Positions 36,002-45,128 of a stretch of DNA of 64,000 bases are shown one piece after another. The stretch is from Photobacterium sp. DA100 (GTDB lineage Bacteria; Pseudomonadota; Gammaproteobacteria; Enterobacterales; Vibrionaceae). The notes under the pieces are model-generated. The model did no database searches and was not told where the DNA came from. It was given only the letters and a program-made list of their open reading frames with translations. Every line of letters begins with the position of its first letter. The stretch's first letter is position 1. Made by a program: the position numbers and the translations under genes. The DNA is taken from the NCBI RefSeq assembly GCF_029223585.1, contig NZ_CP119423.1, positions 62,001 through 126,000 on the forward strand, in the 5' to 3' direction.

Positions 36002-36914
36002 AACGGGCTTTTTTGCCCTGCACAAACAGCAATGTAAGCAGTCGCTTACCGACATGATGCGCCGCCCGCTCGGCAACATACTGACCTTGGCAGTGTTGGC
36101 GTTTGCGCTGACGTTGCCTGCCAGTTTCTATTTATTCGCCAAAAATGTCACCATGGTGGCCCAGGTGTGGCAAAGCCCGACCCAAATGACGGTGTACCTC
36201 GAGCCAGCGATCTCGGCAGGACAGGCCAAGCAGCTGCATAATGAGTTGGCGGCATGGCCGGAAATCGCCGACCTGGAATCGATCTCGCCCGAGCAGGGGC
36301 TGGCTGAGTTCCGCCAGCAGGCCGGATTTGAACAGGCCCTGAGCTTGCTGGATGACAACCCGCTGCCGGCGGTGTTAATTATCAAGCCGACCGAGGCATG
36401 GCAAATGGATGCCAAGGCCACTGACCTGGCCTCGCGCTTGCGGGTGCAAAACGGGGTAGATGAGGTCAGGCTGGATAGCGACTGGCTCCAGCGTTTGGCT
36501 GCGATTAAGCAACTTGTCATTATTCTGGCTATGATTATTTCCGGGCTGATGCTTTTTGCTGTGTTCTTGGTTGTCGGTAATACCCTGCGTTTGCAGGTGC
36601 TCAACCAGCGCGATGAAATCCAGGTGATGAAACTGGTTGGGGCGACGGACAGTTTTATCCTGCGCCCGTACCTCTATACCGGTGTTTGGTATGGGGTGAT
36701 CGGCGGAGTGGCCGCCTGGTTGCTGACCGCACTGGTTGCGATGCTGCTTGATGGCGCCGTGGCTAATTTGGCAGATTTGTATGACAGCCCGTTTAGAATG
36801 ATCGGTTTAGGTTGGGATGAGTCATTGATCTTATTGATGATCTCGGCGTTTCTAGGACTGCTGGCAGCCCGTTTGTCGGCGGGACGCCATTTGAAAGAAA
36901 TTGAACCTATCTGA
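35988..36914 (+). CDS. ftsX: Cell division protein FtsX
   Basis: FtsX is the membrane partner of FtsE. The 308-residue protein has four membrane segments: one near residue 35, then a periplasmic loop of about 120 residues, and three in the C-terminal half. The NTLRLQVLNQRDEIQVMKLVGAT segment near residue 200 is the typical FtsX cytosolic loop (read here in parts). The start is GTG at 35988, overlapping ftsE, so translation is coupled. Confidence 0.94.
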   Translation: MAQNKTGFFALHKQQCKQSLTDMMRRPLGNILTLAVLAFALTLPASFYLFAKNVTMVAQVWQSPTQMTVYLEPAISAGQAKQLHNELAAWPEIADLESISPEQGLAEFRQQAGFEQALSLLDDNPLPAVLIIKPTEAWQMDAKATDLASRLRVQNGVDEVRLDSDWLQRLAAIKQLVIILAMIISGLMLFAVFLVVGNTLRLQVLNQRDEIQVMKLVGATDSFILRPYLYTGVWYGVIGGVAAWLLTALVAMLLDGAVANLADLYDSPFRMIGLGWDESLILLMISAFLGLLAARLSAGRHLKEIEPI

Positions 36915-36957
36915 CATTTTTGACTCTATAAATGGTGTAAATTACGCGGCTTGCTTG

Positions 36958-36986
36958 CAATGAGGCCTGTTTTACAGGCATCATTG
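36958..36986 (+). other. Stem-loop in the rpoH leader
   Basis: CAATGA and GCCTGT pair with ACAGGC and TCATTG, with one internal mismatch and a TTT loop. No T run follows. It lies about 50 bases before the rpoH ATG and may be part of a regulated leader or the ftsX transcript end. Confidence 0.55.
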
Positions 36987-37036
36987 TCGGTTCATGCAAT
37001 TTCTCATTGGTACAAAAAATAAACGAGGTTTGTTGA

Positions 37037-37897
37037 ATGGCACAAGAGATGACTTCAATGGCTCTGGTTACTGCAGATAGTCTGGATAGCTATGTCCAGA
37101 GCGTCAACAGCTATCCTATGCTGTCGGCTGAGCAGGAGCGCGAGTTAGCTGAGCGTCTTCATTTCGATGGTGATCTCAATGCGGCAAAGGCATTGGTCAT
37201 GTCCCATCTGCGCTTTGTTGTTCACATTGCTCGTGGCTACTCTGGCTACGGCTTGCCAATGGCTGATCTGGTTCAGGAAGGTAACATTGGCCTGATGAAA
37301 GCGGTCAAGCGTTTCAACCCGGAAGTGGGTGTTCGCTTGGTGTCGTTTGCAGTTCACTGGATCAAAGCTGAAATCCACGAATACGTGCTGCGTAACTGGC
37401 GTATCGTCAAGGTTGCAACTACCAAGGCACAGCGCAAATTGTTCTTCAACCTGCGCAAGGCGAAGAAGCGCCTTGGCTGGTTCAACAATGACGAAGTGGC
37501 AATGGTTGCTGAGCAACTTGGTGTGGAGGCGAATGAAGTTCGCGAGATGGAATCCCGCCTTGCCGCCCAGGATCCTGCTTTCGAAATGCCAGCAGAAGAT
37601 GATGATCGTGAGGCCAGCTACAGTGCCCCGGCATATTATCTTGAGGATAAATCATCAGACGTTGCGTTAAGTGTTGAAGAAAACAACTGGGAAACGCACG
37701 CCAACAACCGTTTGTCGAATGCCCTGGCGAGCCTGGATGAGCGAAGCCAGCATATCGTGCGTTCGCGTTGGCTTGAAGATAACAAAGCGACTTTGCAGGA
37801 GCTGGCAGAACACTACCAGGTCTCCGCTGAGCGGATCCGCCAGTTGGAGAAAAATGCGATGAAAAAGCTCAAGGAAGCCGTCGGTGACTTTGCCTAA
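37037..37897 (+). CDS. rpoH: Heat-shock sigma factor RpoH (sigma-32)
   Basis: RpoH directs RNA polymerase to heat-shock promoters. The 286-residue protein has region 2 with [19 protein letters not shown] near residue 75. The RpoH box [15 protein letters not shown] near residue 132 is diagnostic and rules out RpoD or RpoS. Region 4 helix-turn-helix [20 protein letters not shown] is near residue 255. It follows ftsYEX as in enterobacteria but has its own leader. AGG lies 13 bases before the ATG, a weak ribosome binding site that fits translational heat control known for the gene. Confidence 0.96.
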   Translation: MAQEMTSMALVTADSLDSYVQSVNSYPMLSAEQERELAERLHFDGDLNAAKALVMSHLRFVVHIARGYSGYGLPMADLVQEGNIGLMKAVKRFNPEVGVRLVSFAVHWIKAEIHEYVLRNWRIVKVATTKAQRKLFFNLRKAKKRLGWFNNDEVAMVAEQLGVEANEVREMESRLAAQDPAFEMPAEDDDREASYSAPAYYLEDKSSDVALSVEENNWETHANNRLSNALASLDERSQHIVRSRWLEDNKATLQELAEHYQVSAERIRQLEKNAMKKLKEAVGDFA

Positions 37898-38370
37898 GGA
37901 TCCTGGGTAATTTATCCACAAATCGCAAAGAAAGAAAACCAGCCTGAGGCTGGTTTTTTTGTACCTAAAATCTGAGAGATACCTCACAAAAGCATGGAGA
38001 AATGTGAACTCGAATTGAAGTTATCCACAGGTTTTTGCATGATCCGATCTATATATAGTGGATCCAAATTGGCCGGGACACATTATCAACGCAATTCACA
38101 GATTTTTCCACAGCTGGTGGTGTTTTGATCATCTTGCTGTGGCCGTGGTGGCCAAGGGCGTTGCTAGCCCTTGCCGTACGGGGCTTTGCCGCTGTTTGGC
38201 CGGTGATGGTTAACCCTATTTTTTCGATGGGGTTGTGAGTAACTTGATCGGGTACAATGGGAAAACACGACGGTACGTGGTGGTCATGGCCAAAACGGAC
38301 GATCGTCACATTTTTATCGGGCGGGATGATCCTGCCTGTTGATCATTACCAACAAGAGTCAGCGTATTTT
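37898..38370. other. Gap between rpoH and glpE (473 bases)
   Basis: It begins with the rpoH terminator. The middle is AT-rich. At 38140-38210 there is a GC-rich island with a hairpin at 38150-38175 (AAGGGC with GCCCTT, extended by GGC/GCC). The glpE promoter must lie in the last part, but I see no clear -35/-10 pair or CRP site. Confidence 0.5.
37935..37960 (+). terminator. Rho-independent terminator after rpoH
   Basis: A 10-base stem AAAACCAGCC/GGCTGGTTTT with a 3-base loop, followed by T residues, 37 bases after the stop. Confidence 0.93.
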
Positions 38371-38700
38371 ATGGACCAATTTGCACATATTTCTGTCGAG
38401 AAGGCCTACCAGTTGCTAACCCGGGAAGGTAGCGAAGCGGTACTGGTCGATATTCGGGATCCCCAGTCCTATGCCTTGAACCATCCGGAAGGCGCCTTCC
38501 ACCTAACTAATGATACAATGGTGGCGTTTATGGATGAGGTTGATTTCGAGCAACCTGTGATAGTGATGTGCTACCACGGCATCAGCAGCCAAGGCGCTGC
38601 CCAATATCTTATCCATCAGGGCTACGACTGTGTCTACAGCCTCGATGGGGGATTTGAAGCCTGGAAGCGCAGCGCATACCCGTGTATCCAGATGGCCTGA
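38371..38700 (+). CDS. glpE: Thiosulfate sulfurtransferase GlpE (rhodanese)
   Basis: GlpE is a single-domain rhodanese that moves sulfur from thiosulfate to cyanide or thioredoxin. The 109-residue length matches E. coli GlpE (108). The active-site loop is [11 protein letters not shown] near residue 68 with the catalytic Cys, and [11 protein letters not shown] near residue 25 is the other rhodanese signature. The ATG at 38371 gives [12 protein letters not shown], the usual start. It heads the glp block. Confidence 0.93.
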   Translation: MDQFAHISVEKAYQLLTREGSEAVLVDIRDPQSYALNHPEGAFHLTNDTMVAFMDEVDFEQPVIVMCYHGISSQGAAQYLIHQGYDCVYSLDGGFEAWKRSAYPCIQMA

Positions 38701-38784
38701 GTGGCAGGCGATGGTGGGGCGGGGCAGGTATCGCTCGGTCTGATAACCTTATGATGCCGAAAGCCCTTCACTGTGGAGACTGAT

Positions 38785-39615
38785 ATGCACCGCTTAGCCG
38801 GATTGGACAACCCTCGCCAGGCCCAGGCTTTTATTGATTATATGGCCTCACGAGGCATTTCGCTGGTGATGGCCCCGGAGCCGGAAGGGTTGTTTGCTCT
38901 TTGGCTGGAAGATGGGCAGCATTTGGTGGAGGCAGAAGCGGAGCTCAACCAGTTTCTCGCCAATCCTTATGATCGCAAATACCAGGCGGCCTCGTGGGAT
39001 GTTGCCGAAAGCCGCACGGCCAAGTTTTACTACCGGAGCCCCAGTTTGCTCGGGTTGATCCGCGCCCAGGCGGGCCCTTTCACCTTGCTGGTGATGGCCG
39101 CCTCTGTGGCGATTTATCTGCTGTGGCTATTCGGTATGCAGCAACCGGTCTTCAGCTTGATGCATTTTCCGTTGATGGACGGCGATGAGTGGCAGCTATG
39201 GCGTTTTTTCTCCCATGCCCTCATTCACTTCTCGACCCTGCATGTGATTTTCAATTGCCTGTGGTGGTGGATCCTCGGTGGTCAGTTGGAGCGGCACAGC
39301 GGCAGCGCCAAGCTGCTTCAGGTGTTCCTGATATCGGCGCTGGTATCGGGCTTTGCCCAGTTCTGGTTCCATGGTCCGAATTTTGGTGGCTTGTCAGGCG
39401 TGGTGTACGCGCTACTGGGCTATATCTGGTGGATGGGCTGGCTGGCACCTCAGCGCGGCCTGTCGATCCCCAAGCCTTACGTGGTCTTTATGCTGGTTTG
39501 GCTGGTACTGGGCTTTGCCGATATCCTGGGGATGTCGGTGGCCAATATGGCTCATCTATTCGGTTTGCTCAGCGGCTGCGCCCTCGGCTGGGCGGATGCC
39601 AAACTTCGCCGCTAG
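38785..39615 (+). CDS. glpG: Rhomboid intramembrane serine protease GlpG
   Basis: GlpG cleaves transmembrane proteins within the bilayer. The 276-residue length equals that of E. coli GlpG. It has a cytosolic N-terminal domain (about residues 1-90) and six membrane helices. The catalytic Ser is in GGLSGVVYALLGY near residue 203 and the catalytic His in ANMAHLFGLLSG near residue 255. The oxyanion-loop HALIHFS element is also present. The ATG at 38785 has GGAG 8 bases upstream; the GTG at 38773 is part of that site. It follows glpE, the usual order. Confidence 0.95.
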   Translation: MHRLAGLDNPRQAQAFIDYMASRGISLVMAPEPEGLFALWLEDGQHLVEAEAELNQFLANPYDRKYQAASWDVAESRTAKFYYRSPSLLGLIRAQAGPFTLLVMAASVAIYLLWLFGMQQPVFSLMHFPLMDGDEWQLWRFFSHALIHFSTLHVIFNCLWWWILGGQLERHSGSAKLLQVFLISALVSGFAQFWFHGPNFGGLSGVVYALLGYIWWMGWLAPQRGLSIPKPYVVFMLVWLVLGFADILGMSVANMAHLFGLLSGCALGWADAKLRR

Positions 39616-39636
39616 GCCGATATGGCCACTATAAAG

Positions 39637-39672
39637 AGGTGAATATCCGGCTGCGGATGTTCACCTTTTTTG
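39637..39672 (+). terminator. Rho-independent terminator after glpG
   Basis: A 13-base stem AGGTGAATATCCG/CGGATGTTCACCT (one G-T pair) and 4-base loop, followed by six T residues. It separates glpEG from glpT. Confidence 0.92.
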
Positions 39673-39884
39673 TTGATATGTCAAACCCGCTCGTAGTTCC
39701 GCCAAAATCTCCCGCTTTTCTCGCCAGAGTTAGTGATTAAATCTACCTATTTGACATTATTCACATTTTCTTACCTTCATTAGAGCAATAATTTGCATAC
39801 ATTGAGCGTTATTGATTATTTTCGCTCGTCTTGTACTCGTTTGTACCCATACCATCGCAAAAACACTATAAAAAGGAACATTCT

Positions 39885-41255
39885 ATGTTTGGTATTTTCA
39901 AACCGGCTATGCATCGGGAGCGTCTGCCCGATGGCCAGGTTGACTCCGCTTATCAGCGCCTGCGCTGGCAGCTGTTTGCCGGTATTTTCATTGGCTACGC
40001 TGGCTACTACCTTGTTCGAAAAAATTTCAGCCTGGCGATGCCTTACCTGATCGAAGAATACGGTTACAGCCGCGGGGATCTGGGTGTTGCCCTGGCCGCC
40101 GTCTCTATCGCCTACGGCCTGTCGAAATTCCTGATGGGCAGCGTCTCTGATCGTTCTAACCCGCGCTATTTCCTCGCGGCCGGTCTGAGCATGTCGGCTA
40201 TCGTAATGCTGTGCTTTGGCTTTATGCCGTGGGCAACGGGCAGTATCGCGGCCATGTTTATCCTGCTGTTCCTCAACGGCTGGTTCCAGGGCATGGGGTG
40301 GCCTGCTTGCGGCCGGACCATGGTGCACTGGTGGTCCCGCAAGGAAAGGGGTGAGGTTGTCTCGGTCTGGAACGTGGCCCACAACGTGGGCGGCGGCTTG
40401 ATTGGACCTATGTTCCTGCTAGGCCTGTGGGCATTCAACGATGACTGGAAAGCGGCTTTCTATGTACCGGCATTCTTTGCCTTGCTGGTAGCCGCATTCA
40501 CCCTGTTGGTAATGCGTGATACCCCGCAGTCGTGTGGCCTGCCTTCCATTGAAGAGCACAAGAATGACTACCCGGATAGCTATGATGTTTCTCACGAGCA
40601 GGAAATGACCGCCAAGGAAATCTTCTTCAAGTACGTGTTCAACAACAAGCTGTTGTGGTTCATTGCGGTAGCCAACGCCTTTGTCTACCTGATCCGCTAC
40701 GGGGTATTGGACTGGGCACCGGTTTACCTGAGCGAAGTGAAGCATTTCACCGTCGACAAGTCGTCTTGGGCCTACTTCCTGTACGAGTGGGCGGGGATCC
40801 CAGGTACGCTGCTGTGTGGTTGGATGTCAGATAAATTCTTCAAGGGCCGCCGGGCACCGGCAGGTATTCTGTTCATGGCACTGGTGACCATCGCGGTACT
40901 GGTCTACTGGTTCAACCCTGCAGGTAACCCGACGGTCGATATGGCCGCCCTGGTTGCTATCGGCTTCCTGATCTACGGTCCGGTGATGCTGATTGGCCTG
41001 TACGCGCTTGAGTTGGCACCGAAGAAAGCGGCAGGTACTGCAGCTGGCCTGACAGGATTGTTTGGTTATTTGGGTGGTGCGGTAGCGGCGAACGCTATCT
41101 TGGGCTACACCGTTGACCACTTCGGCTGGGATGGCGGTTTCATGGTGTTGACTGCATCCTGTGGCCTATCAATCTTTTTCTTGACCCTGGCGCTGATTGG
41201 CGAAAGCCGTCTGCACCGAGAAAAAGAAGCCGGTCAGCAAGCACAAAATGCATGA
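39885..41255 (+). CDS. glpT: Glycerol-3-phosphate transporter
   Basis: GlpT is the MFS antiporter that takes up glycerol-3-phosphate in exchange for phosphate. The 456-residue protein (E. coli 452) has twelve membrane segments. Family features are [18 protein letters not shown] near residue 38, carrying the substrate-binding Arg, and [19 protein letters not shown] near residue 138. A second substrate Arg is in [21 protein letters not shown] lies 8 bases before the ATG at 39885. In E. coli glpT is next to glpQ; here it is inserted between glpG and glpR, each flanked by terminators. Confidence 0.95.
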   Translation: MFGIFKPAMHRERLPDGQVDSAYQRLRWQLFAGIFIGYAGYYLVRKNFSLAMPYLIEEYGYSRGDLGVALAAVSIAYGLSKFLMGSVSDRSNPRYFLAAGLSMSAIVMLCFGFMPWATGSIAAMFILLFLNGWFQGMGWPACGRTMVHWWSRKERGEVVSVWNVAHNVGGGLIGPMFLLGLWAFNDDWKAAFYVPAFFALLVAAFTLLVMRDTPQSCGLPSIEEHKNDYPDSYDVSHEQEMTAKEIFFKYVFNNKLLWFIAVANAFVYLIRYGVLDWAPVYLSEVKHFTVDKSSWAYFLYEWAGIPGTLLCGWMSDKFFKGRRAPAGILFMALVTIAVLVYWFNPAGNPTVDMAALVAIGFLIYGPVMLIGLYALELAPKKAAGTAAGLTGLFGYLGGAVAANAILGYTVDHFGWDGGFMVLTASCGLSIFFLTLALIGESRLHREKEAGQQAQNA

Positions 41256-41301
41256 TTGGGAGCGCCATCATTGGCATCTTGATTAGACCCTAGGTAATAT
41301 G

Positions 41302-41336
41302 ACAAGGCTTCGCATTGTGCGGAGCCTTGTTGTTTT
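41302..41336 (+). terminator. Rho-independent terminator after glpT
   Basis: A 13-base stem ACAAGGCTTCGCA/TGCGGAGCCTTGT (one G-T pair) with a 3-base loop, followed by a T-rich stretch. Confidence 0.88.
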
Positions 41337-41423
41337 TCAAGTTGATCTTGCCTTAAATGATATCGATTTCATAAGACAGCTTGTTAGGGTACCAGGCCAC
41401 AGCGAAAGGGAGCCGCGTCAGTC

Positions 41424-42185
41424 GTGAAGCAGAGTAAACGTCACCAGGAAATTATTGATCTCGTCAAAACCCAAGGCTATGTCAGCACCGATGACTTGGT
41501 TGAGCGGTTCAATGTCAGCCCGCAGACTATCCGGCGGGATCTCAACGAGCTGGCGGAAGATAACAAGATCCGCCGCCACCACGGTGGAGCCACCATCCCA
41601 TCAAGCTCGGTCAATACCTCCTACAGCACCCGCAAGGTGATGCAGCTGGCCGAAAAAGATAACATCGCACAGGCAATGGTTGCCCATATCCCCGACGGCG
41701 CGACCCTGTTTATTGATATCGGTACGACACCGGAAGCGGTAGCCCGTGCGCTGCTTAACCATAACGATTTGCGTATCGTTACCAACAACCTCAATGTGGC
41801 GAGTATTCTGACCGGCAAGGATGATTTCAGGGTGATCCTCGCCGGCGGTGAAGTTCGTAACCGCGATGGGGGCATCGTCGGTGAGGCAACACTGGATTTC
41901 ATCTCCCAGTTCCGCCTTGATTTCGGCATCTTGGGGATCAGTGGGATTGACCTCGACGGCTCGTTGCTCGATTTCGACTACCATGAAGTGCGGGTTAAGC
42001 AGGCGATCATTGAAAACAGCCGCTGTGTGATGCTGGGTGTCGATCATACCAAATTCGGCCGTAATGCGATGGTCAACCTGGGGGATATCAGCCAGGTTGA
42101 TATGCTGTTTACCGACCAGACACCGCCTGAAGAGTTGGCCAAACGCCTGGCTGAGCATGATACTCATATAGAAATTATCCGATAG
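41424..42185 (+). CDS. glpR: Glycerol-3-phosphate regulon repressor
   Basis: GlpR is a DeoR-family repressor of the glp regulon, released by glycerol-3-phosphate. The 253-residue protein has the DeoR helix-turn-helix at residues 18-45 (VSTDDLVERFNVSPQTIRRD), then a sugar-phosphate-binding domain with FIDIGTTPEAVARALL near residue 95 and GGEVRNRDGGIVGEATLDF near residue 140. It aligns over its full length with E. coli GlpR (252). The start is GTG at 41424. A terminator separates it from glpD. Confidence 0.95.
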   Translation: MKQSKRHQEIIDLVKTQGYVSTDDLVERFNVSPQTIRRDLNELAEDNKIRRHHGGATIPSSSVNTSYSTRKVMQLAEKDNIAQAMVAHIPDGATLFIDIGTTPEAVARALLNHNDLRIVTNNLNVASILTGKDDFRVILAGGEVRNRDGGIVGEATLDFISQFRLDFGILGISGIDLDGSLLDFDYHEVRVKQAIIENSRCVMLGVDHTKFGRNAMVNLGDISQVDMLFTDQTPPEELAKRLAEHDTHIEIIR

Positions 42186-42232
42186 CGCTTCAATATTATA
42201 GGCTTGTAGGCCTAATCGACAGATACACCCTT

Positions 42233-42265
42233 AACGGGCTGCTTAATAAGCAGCCCGTTTTTTTT
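42233..42265 (+). terminator. Rho-independent terminator after glpR
   Basis: A perfect 13-base stem AACGGGCTGCTTA/TAAGCAGCCCGTT with a 1-base gap as loop centre, followed by T residues. Confidence 0.93.
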
Positions 42266-42342
42266 CGTGAAATGCCATGCTGGTCATGATTACTTAAACA
42301 TTCGAGCACAATAATGATGATCTCAATCAATTTATTGTCTAT

Positions 42343-42382
42343 AGTGTTCGTAATCGAGCGTTTGTGCGCGAAAACGAACATT
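42343..42382 (+). promoter_or_regulatory. Tandem GlpR operators before glpD
   Basis: Two adjoining 20-base sites match the E. coli GlpR consensus WATKYTCGWTAACGMRCATW: 42343-42362 (AGTGTTCGTAATCGAGCGTT, 16 of 20) and 42363-42382 (TGTGCGCGAAAACGAACATT, 17 of 20). They end 30 bases before the glpD start. Confidence 0.8.
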
Positions 42383-42412
42383 AAAACGAAAGTCAGTAGT
42401 CGAGGTGGTGAA

Positions 42413-43927
42413 ATGGCAGCAAAAAACGAAGTGTTGGATCTGATTGTCGTCGGTGGCGGTATCAACGGGGCCGGTATCGCGGCGGATGCCGCGGGGCGTG
42501 GCCTCAGTGTCGGCCTTTACGAAGCGCAGGATTTTGCATCGGCAACCTCGTCGGCCAGCTCGAAGCTGATCCATGGCGGCCTGCGTTACCTCGAGCATTA
42601 CGAGTTTCGCTTGGTCGGCGAAGCGCTGGCCGAGCGGGAAGTACTGCTGAAAAAAATCCCCCATATTGCCCGCCCGATGCGCTTTCGTCTGCCGCACCGT
42701 CCGCATTTGCGCCCGGCGTGGATGATCCGCGCCGGACTGTTCCTCTATGACCACCTTGGCAAGCGCACCACACTGCCGGCAAGCTGCGGCCTGAAGTTTG
42801 GGGCCGATTCGGTCTTGGTACCGGAAATTACCAAGGGTTTTGAATATTCCGACTGCTGGGTGGATGATGCGCGCTTGGTGATCCTCAATGCGATGGAAGT
42901 GGCTCAGCGTGGCGGCGAAGTCCGCAACCGCTGTGCGGTCGAAGCCGCCGAGCGTGAAGGGGATCTGTGGCGGGTGACGGTGCGTAACGCCCTCACTGGG
43001 GAGGTGTTCGAGCGCCGCTGCCATGCCTTGGTCAATGCTGCCGGTCCATGGGTGAAAGCCTTTTACGATAACAGCCTAGCGCTGCCGTCACCGCGCAATA
43101 TTCGCTTGATCAAGGGCTCCCACATTGTGGTTCCGCGGGTCCATGGTGAGGAGCAGGCGTATATCCTGCAAAATGAAGACAGCCGTATTGTGTTTGTGAT
43201 CCCGTATCTCGACCGCTTTTCGATCATCGGCACCACGGATGTTGAGTACCAAGGGGATCCGCGCGAGGTCGCGATTGATGACAATGAAATCGGCTATCTG
43301 TTGGATGTCTACAATAACCATTTCGTCAACAAGCTCGATCGTGACGATGTAGCATGGACCTACAGCGGGGTGCGCCCACTGTGTGACGATGAGTCTGACT
43401 CGCCGCAGGCCATCACCCGTGACTATACGCTGGAGCTGGAGCAGGAAGGCAATCAGGCACCGCTGCTGTCGATTTTCGGCGGCAAGCTGACGACGTACCG
43501 CAAACTGGCCGAGACCGCGATGGCCAAGCTGGCGCCGTTCTTCCCGCACATGGCCCAGCCGTGGACGGCGGATGCCTACCTGCCGGGCGGTGAAGCTGGC
43601 TATGATGCCAAGGCGCAGGCCGCTGATCTGCATCAGCGTTTCCCGTGGTTGGAGGCGGTGGCCGCCGAGCGGATGGCGACCAACTACGGCAACCGCAGCG
43701 CAGATATCTTTATCGGTGTCGCTAGCGAAGCCGATATGGGGCAGCATTTTGGCGCCGGCTTCTATGCCAAGGAGCTGGACTACCTGCTGCGCTACGAATT
43801 TGTCCAGCAGGCAGAAGACGTATTGTGGCGTCGCAGCAAACTGGGTCTGTATCTCAACCAAGAGCAGCAACAGCAAGTGGCCGAGTACATTACTACCTGG
43901 CACGCTTTCCACGAGAATGCGGCTTGA
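42413..43927 (+). CDS. glpD: Aerobic glycerol-3-phosphate dehydrogenase
   Basis: GlpD is the membrane-bound FAD enzyme that oxidises glycerol-3-phosphate to dihydroxyacetone phosphate and reduces ubiquinone. The 504-residue protein (E. coli 501) has the FAD-binding VVGGGINGAGIAADAAGRG at about residues 13-31, SSASSKLIHGGLRYLEHYEF near residue 46 and the C-terminal SIFGGKLTTYRKLAE near residue 355. GAGGTGG precedes the ATG at 42413; the frame from 42314 includes the operator and is not used. GlpR control is shown by the tandem operators. Confidence 0.96.
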   Translation: MAAKNEVLDLIVVGGGINGAGIAADAAGRGLSVGLYEAQDFASATSSASSKLIHGGLRYLEHYEFRLVGEALAEREVLLKKIPHIARPMRFRLPHRPHLRPAWMIRAGLFLYDHLGKRTTLPASCGLKFGADSVLVPEITKGFEYSDCWVDDARLVILNAMEVAQRGGEVRNRCAVEAAEREGDLWRVTVRNALTGEVFERRCHALVNAAGPWVKAFYDNSLALPSPRNIRLIKGSHIVVPRVHGEEQAYILQNEDSRIVFVIPYLDRFSIIGTTDVEYQGDPREVAIDDNEIGYLLDVYNNHFVNKLDRDDVAWTYSGVRPLCDDESDSPQAITRDYTLELEQEGNQAPLLSIFGGKLTTYRKLAETAMAKLAPFFPHMAQPWTADAYLPGGEAGYDAKAQAADLHQRFPWLEAVAAERMATNYGNRSADIFIGVASEADMGQHFGAGFYAKELDYLLRYEFVQQAEDVLWRRSKLGLYLNQEQQQQVAEYITTWHAFHENAA

Positions 43928-43952
43928 TAAAAGTGGATGTTAGCACACACAG

Positions 43953-43981
43953 CAACAAAGGCGCCTGGGGCGCCTTTGTTG
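43953..43981. terminator. Bidirectional terminator between glpD and the FliL-like gene
   Basis: A perfect 13-base stem CAACAAAGGCGCC/GGCGCCTTTGTTG with a 3-base loop, between convergent genes. Confidence 0.9.
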
Positions 43982-43999
43982 TGTCTGGGAGCTATCGAT

Positions 44000-44413
44000 T
44001 TACTGGTAAAGGTACTTGGTAAATAGCAGCTCGGTCAGCAGCCGTTTGTTGGTCTCGATAAGCAGCAGCTCGTTGACCTTGTTCAGGCACGCCTGGCGGA
44101 TTTCCTCGCGGCCCGCCAGCGATTTGACCCTGGCTTCGGACTGCTGGCCGATAATACTGATGATGGCATCGCGGATCAGCGGGGCATGGTGCTCGACTTC
44201 TGGGATCAGTGATGGGTCGGCCACCATCAGATCAACCTGCAGGCGGAGATAACCGATTTTCTTGCCTTGGGTAACATAATTGGTCGTAATGTCCGGGGCC
44301 AAGGTGTAATAGGTGTATTGTGGGGTGGCAAGGGCCTCATCGTTGGCCTGGGCAGACATTGGCACTAGTAAGCTCGCCAATAGGATAAGTAATCCAGGTA
44401 AAGTCAATTTCAT
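44000..44413 (-). CDS. FliL-like exported protein
   Basis: This is a 137-residue protein with a signal peptide (MKLTLPGLLILLASLLVPMSAQA) and a FliL-like domain: YTYYTLAPDITTNYV, GYLRLQVDLMV, then a helix ending in LLIETNKRLLTELLFTKYLYQ. True FliL is a single-pass protein of the flagellar motor encoded in the fli operon. This one is outside any flagellar cluster, beside ubiC, a place where vibrios carry a FliL-related gene; a motor role is not shown. An alternative start at 44425 would add four residues. Confidence 0.75.
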   Translation of the reverse strand: MKLTLPGLLILLASLLVPMSAQANDEALATPQYTYYTLAPDITTNYVTQGKKIGYLRLQVDLMVADPSLIPEVEHHAPLIRDAIISIIGQQSEARVKSLAGREEIRQACLNKVNELLLIETNKRLLTELLFTKYLYQ

Positions 44414-44582
44414 TATGATGCTCATAGAGTTATTGGTTTTTATGGCTGCAAATGAGTTTCTTTCGATCGTAACGATATTCGTACTGGTTACAGCTTGCTA
44501 CAATAGTGTTTCTTCATGGTAATAAATTAACCTTGATCTACCAAGCCCTAGCTGGCGATTGGGTAGAGATTTTGTTGGAAAG

Positions 44583-45128
44583 ATGTCGAAATTCAAACAG
44601 TTGTACAAGCCCTTGCTAGATAGTGCCCAATGGCTGGCGCCGGAAGAGACAGTCATTGAAGGGACCGAATTTGGGCATTGGTTGTTGGAGCTGGACTCCT
44701 TGTCGCGTCGGTTTGAGCGCCATTGCCAGGCTTTTACCGTGTCGCTGGAGGAGCAGAGCCAGATCAGCCGTGAACGCCTAACGGGGGATGAACGCGCCCT
44801 GATTGGTGATGTTGATTGTCTGCTGCGCAAGGTGGTGCTCAAGGGGGACGGGGTACCGTGGGTCTTTGCCAGAACATTGATCCCGCTGACTACCCTGACA
44901 GGCCAGGAGCAGGACTTGGCACAACTGGGGGAGATGCCGCTCGGTTTCCGGGTCTTTACCGACCGCACCGCACGCCGTGATGCGTTGGTGATCGCCAATG
45001 TCGGCAGTGAGGATAAGCCCGTCTGGGCCCGCCGCTCACGGTTGTGGCTCAATGACAAGCCGCTGTTGGTGGCCGAGCTGTTTTTGCAGGAAGCACCTAT
45101 ATATAAGGAGACCCTAAGTTGGAAATGA
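44583..45128 (+). CDS. ubiC: Chorismate pyruvate-lyase
   Basis: UbiC makes 4-hydroxybenzoate and pyruvate from chorismate, the first committed step of ubiquinone synthesis. The 181-residue protein has [23 protein letters not shown] at the N-terminus (read in parts), the product-contact [11 protein letters not shown] near residue 95 and the Glu in [12 protein letters not shown] near the C-terminus. The ATG at 44583 gives [12 protein letters not shown]; the TTG at 44559 is rejected. It overlaps ubiA by 4 bases. Confidence 0.92.
   Translation: MSKFKQLYKPLLDSAQWLAPEETVIEGTEFGHWLLELDSLSRRFERHCQAFTVSLEEQSQISRERLTGDERALIGDVDCLLRKVVLKGDGVPWVFARTLIPLTTLTGQEQDLAQLGEMPLGFRVFTDRTARRDALVIANVGSEDKPVWARRSRLWLNDKPLLVAELFLQEAPIYKETLSWK

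Noticed and set aside
38049-38309. An 86-codon minus-strand ORF between rpoH and glpE
   Set aside because: It crosses the probable glpE leader and has no ribosome binding site; the composition looks random.
39816-39840. Possible GlpR operator before glpT
   Set aside because: Only the left half (TATTTTCG) fits; the right half has no match, so I do not list it as a site.
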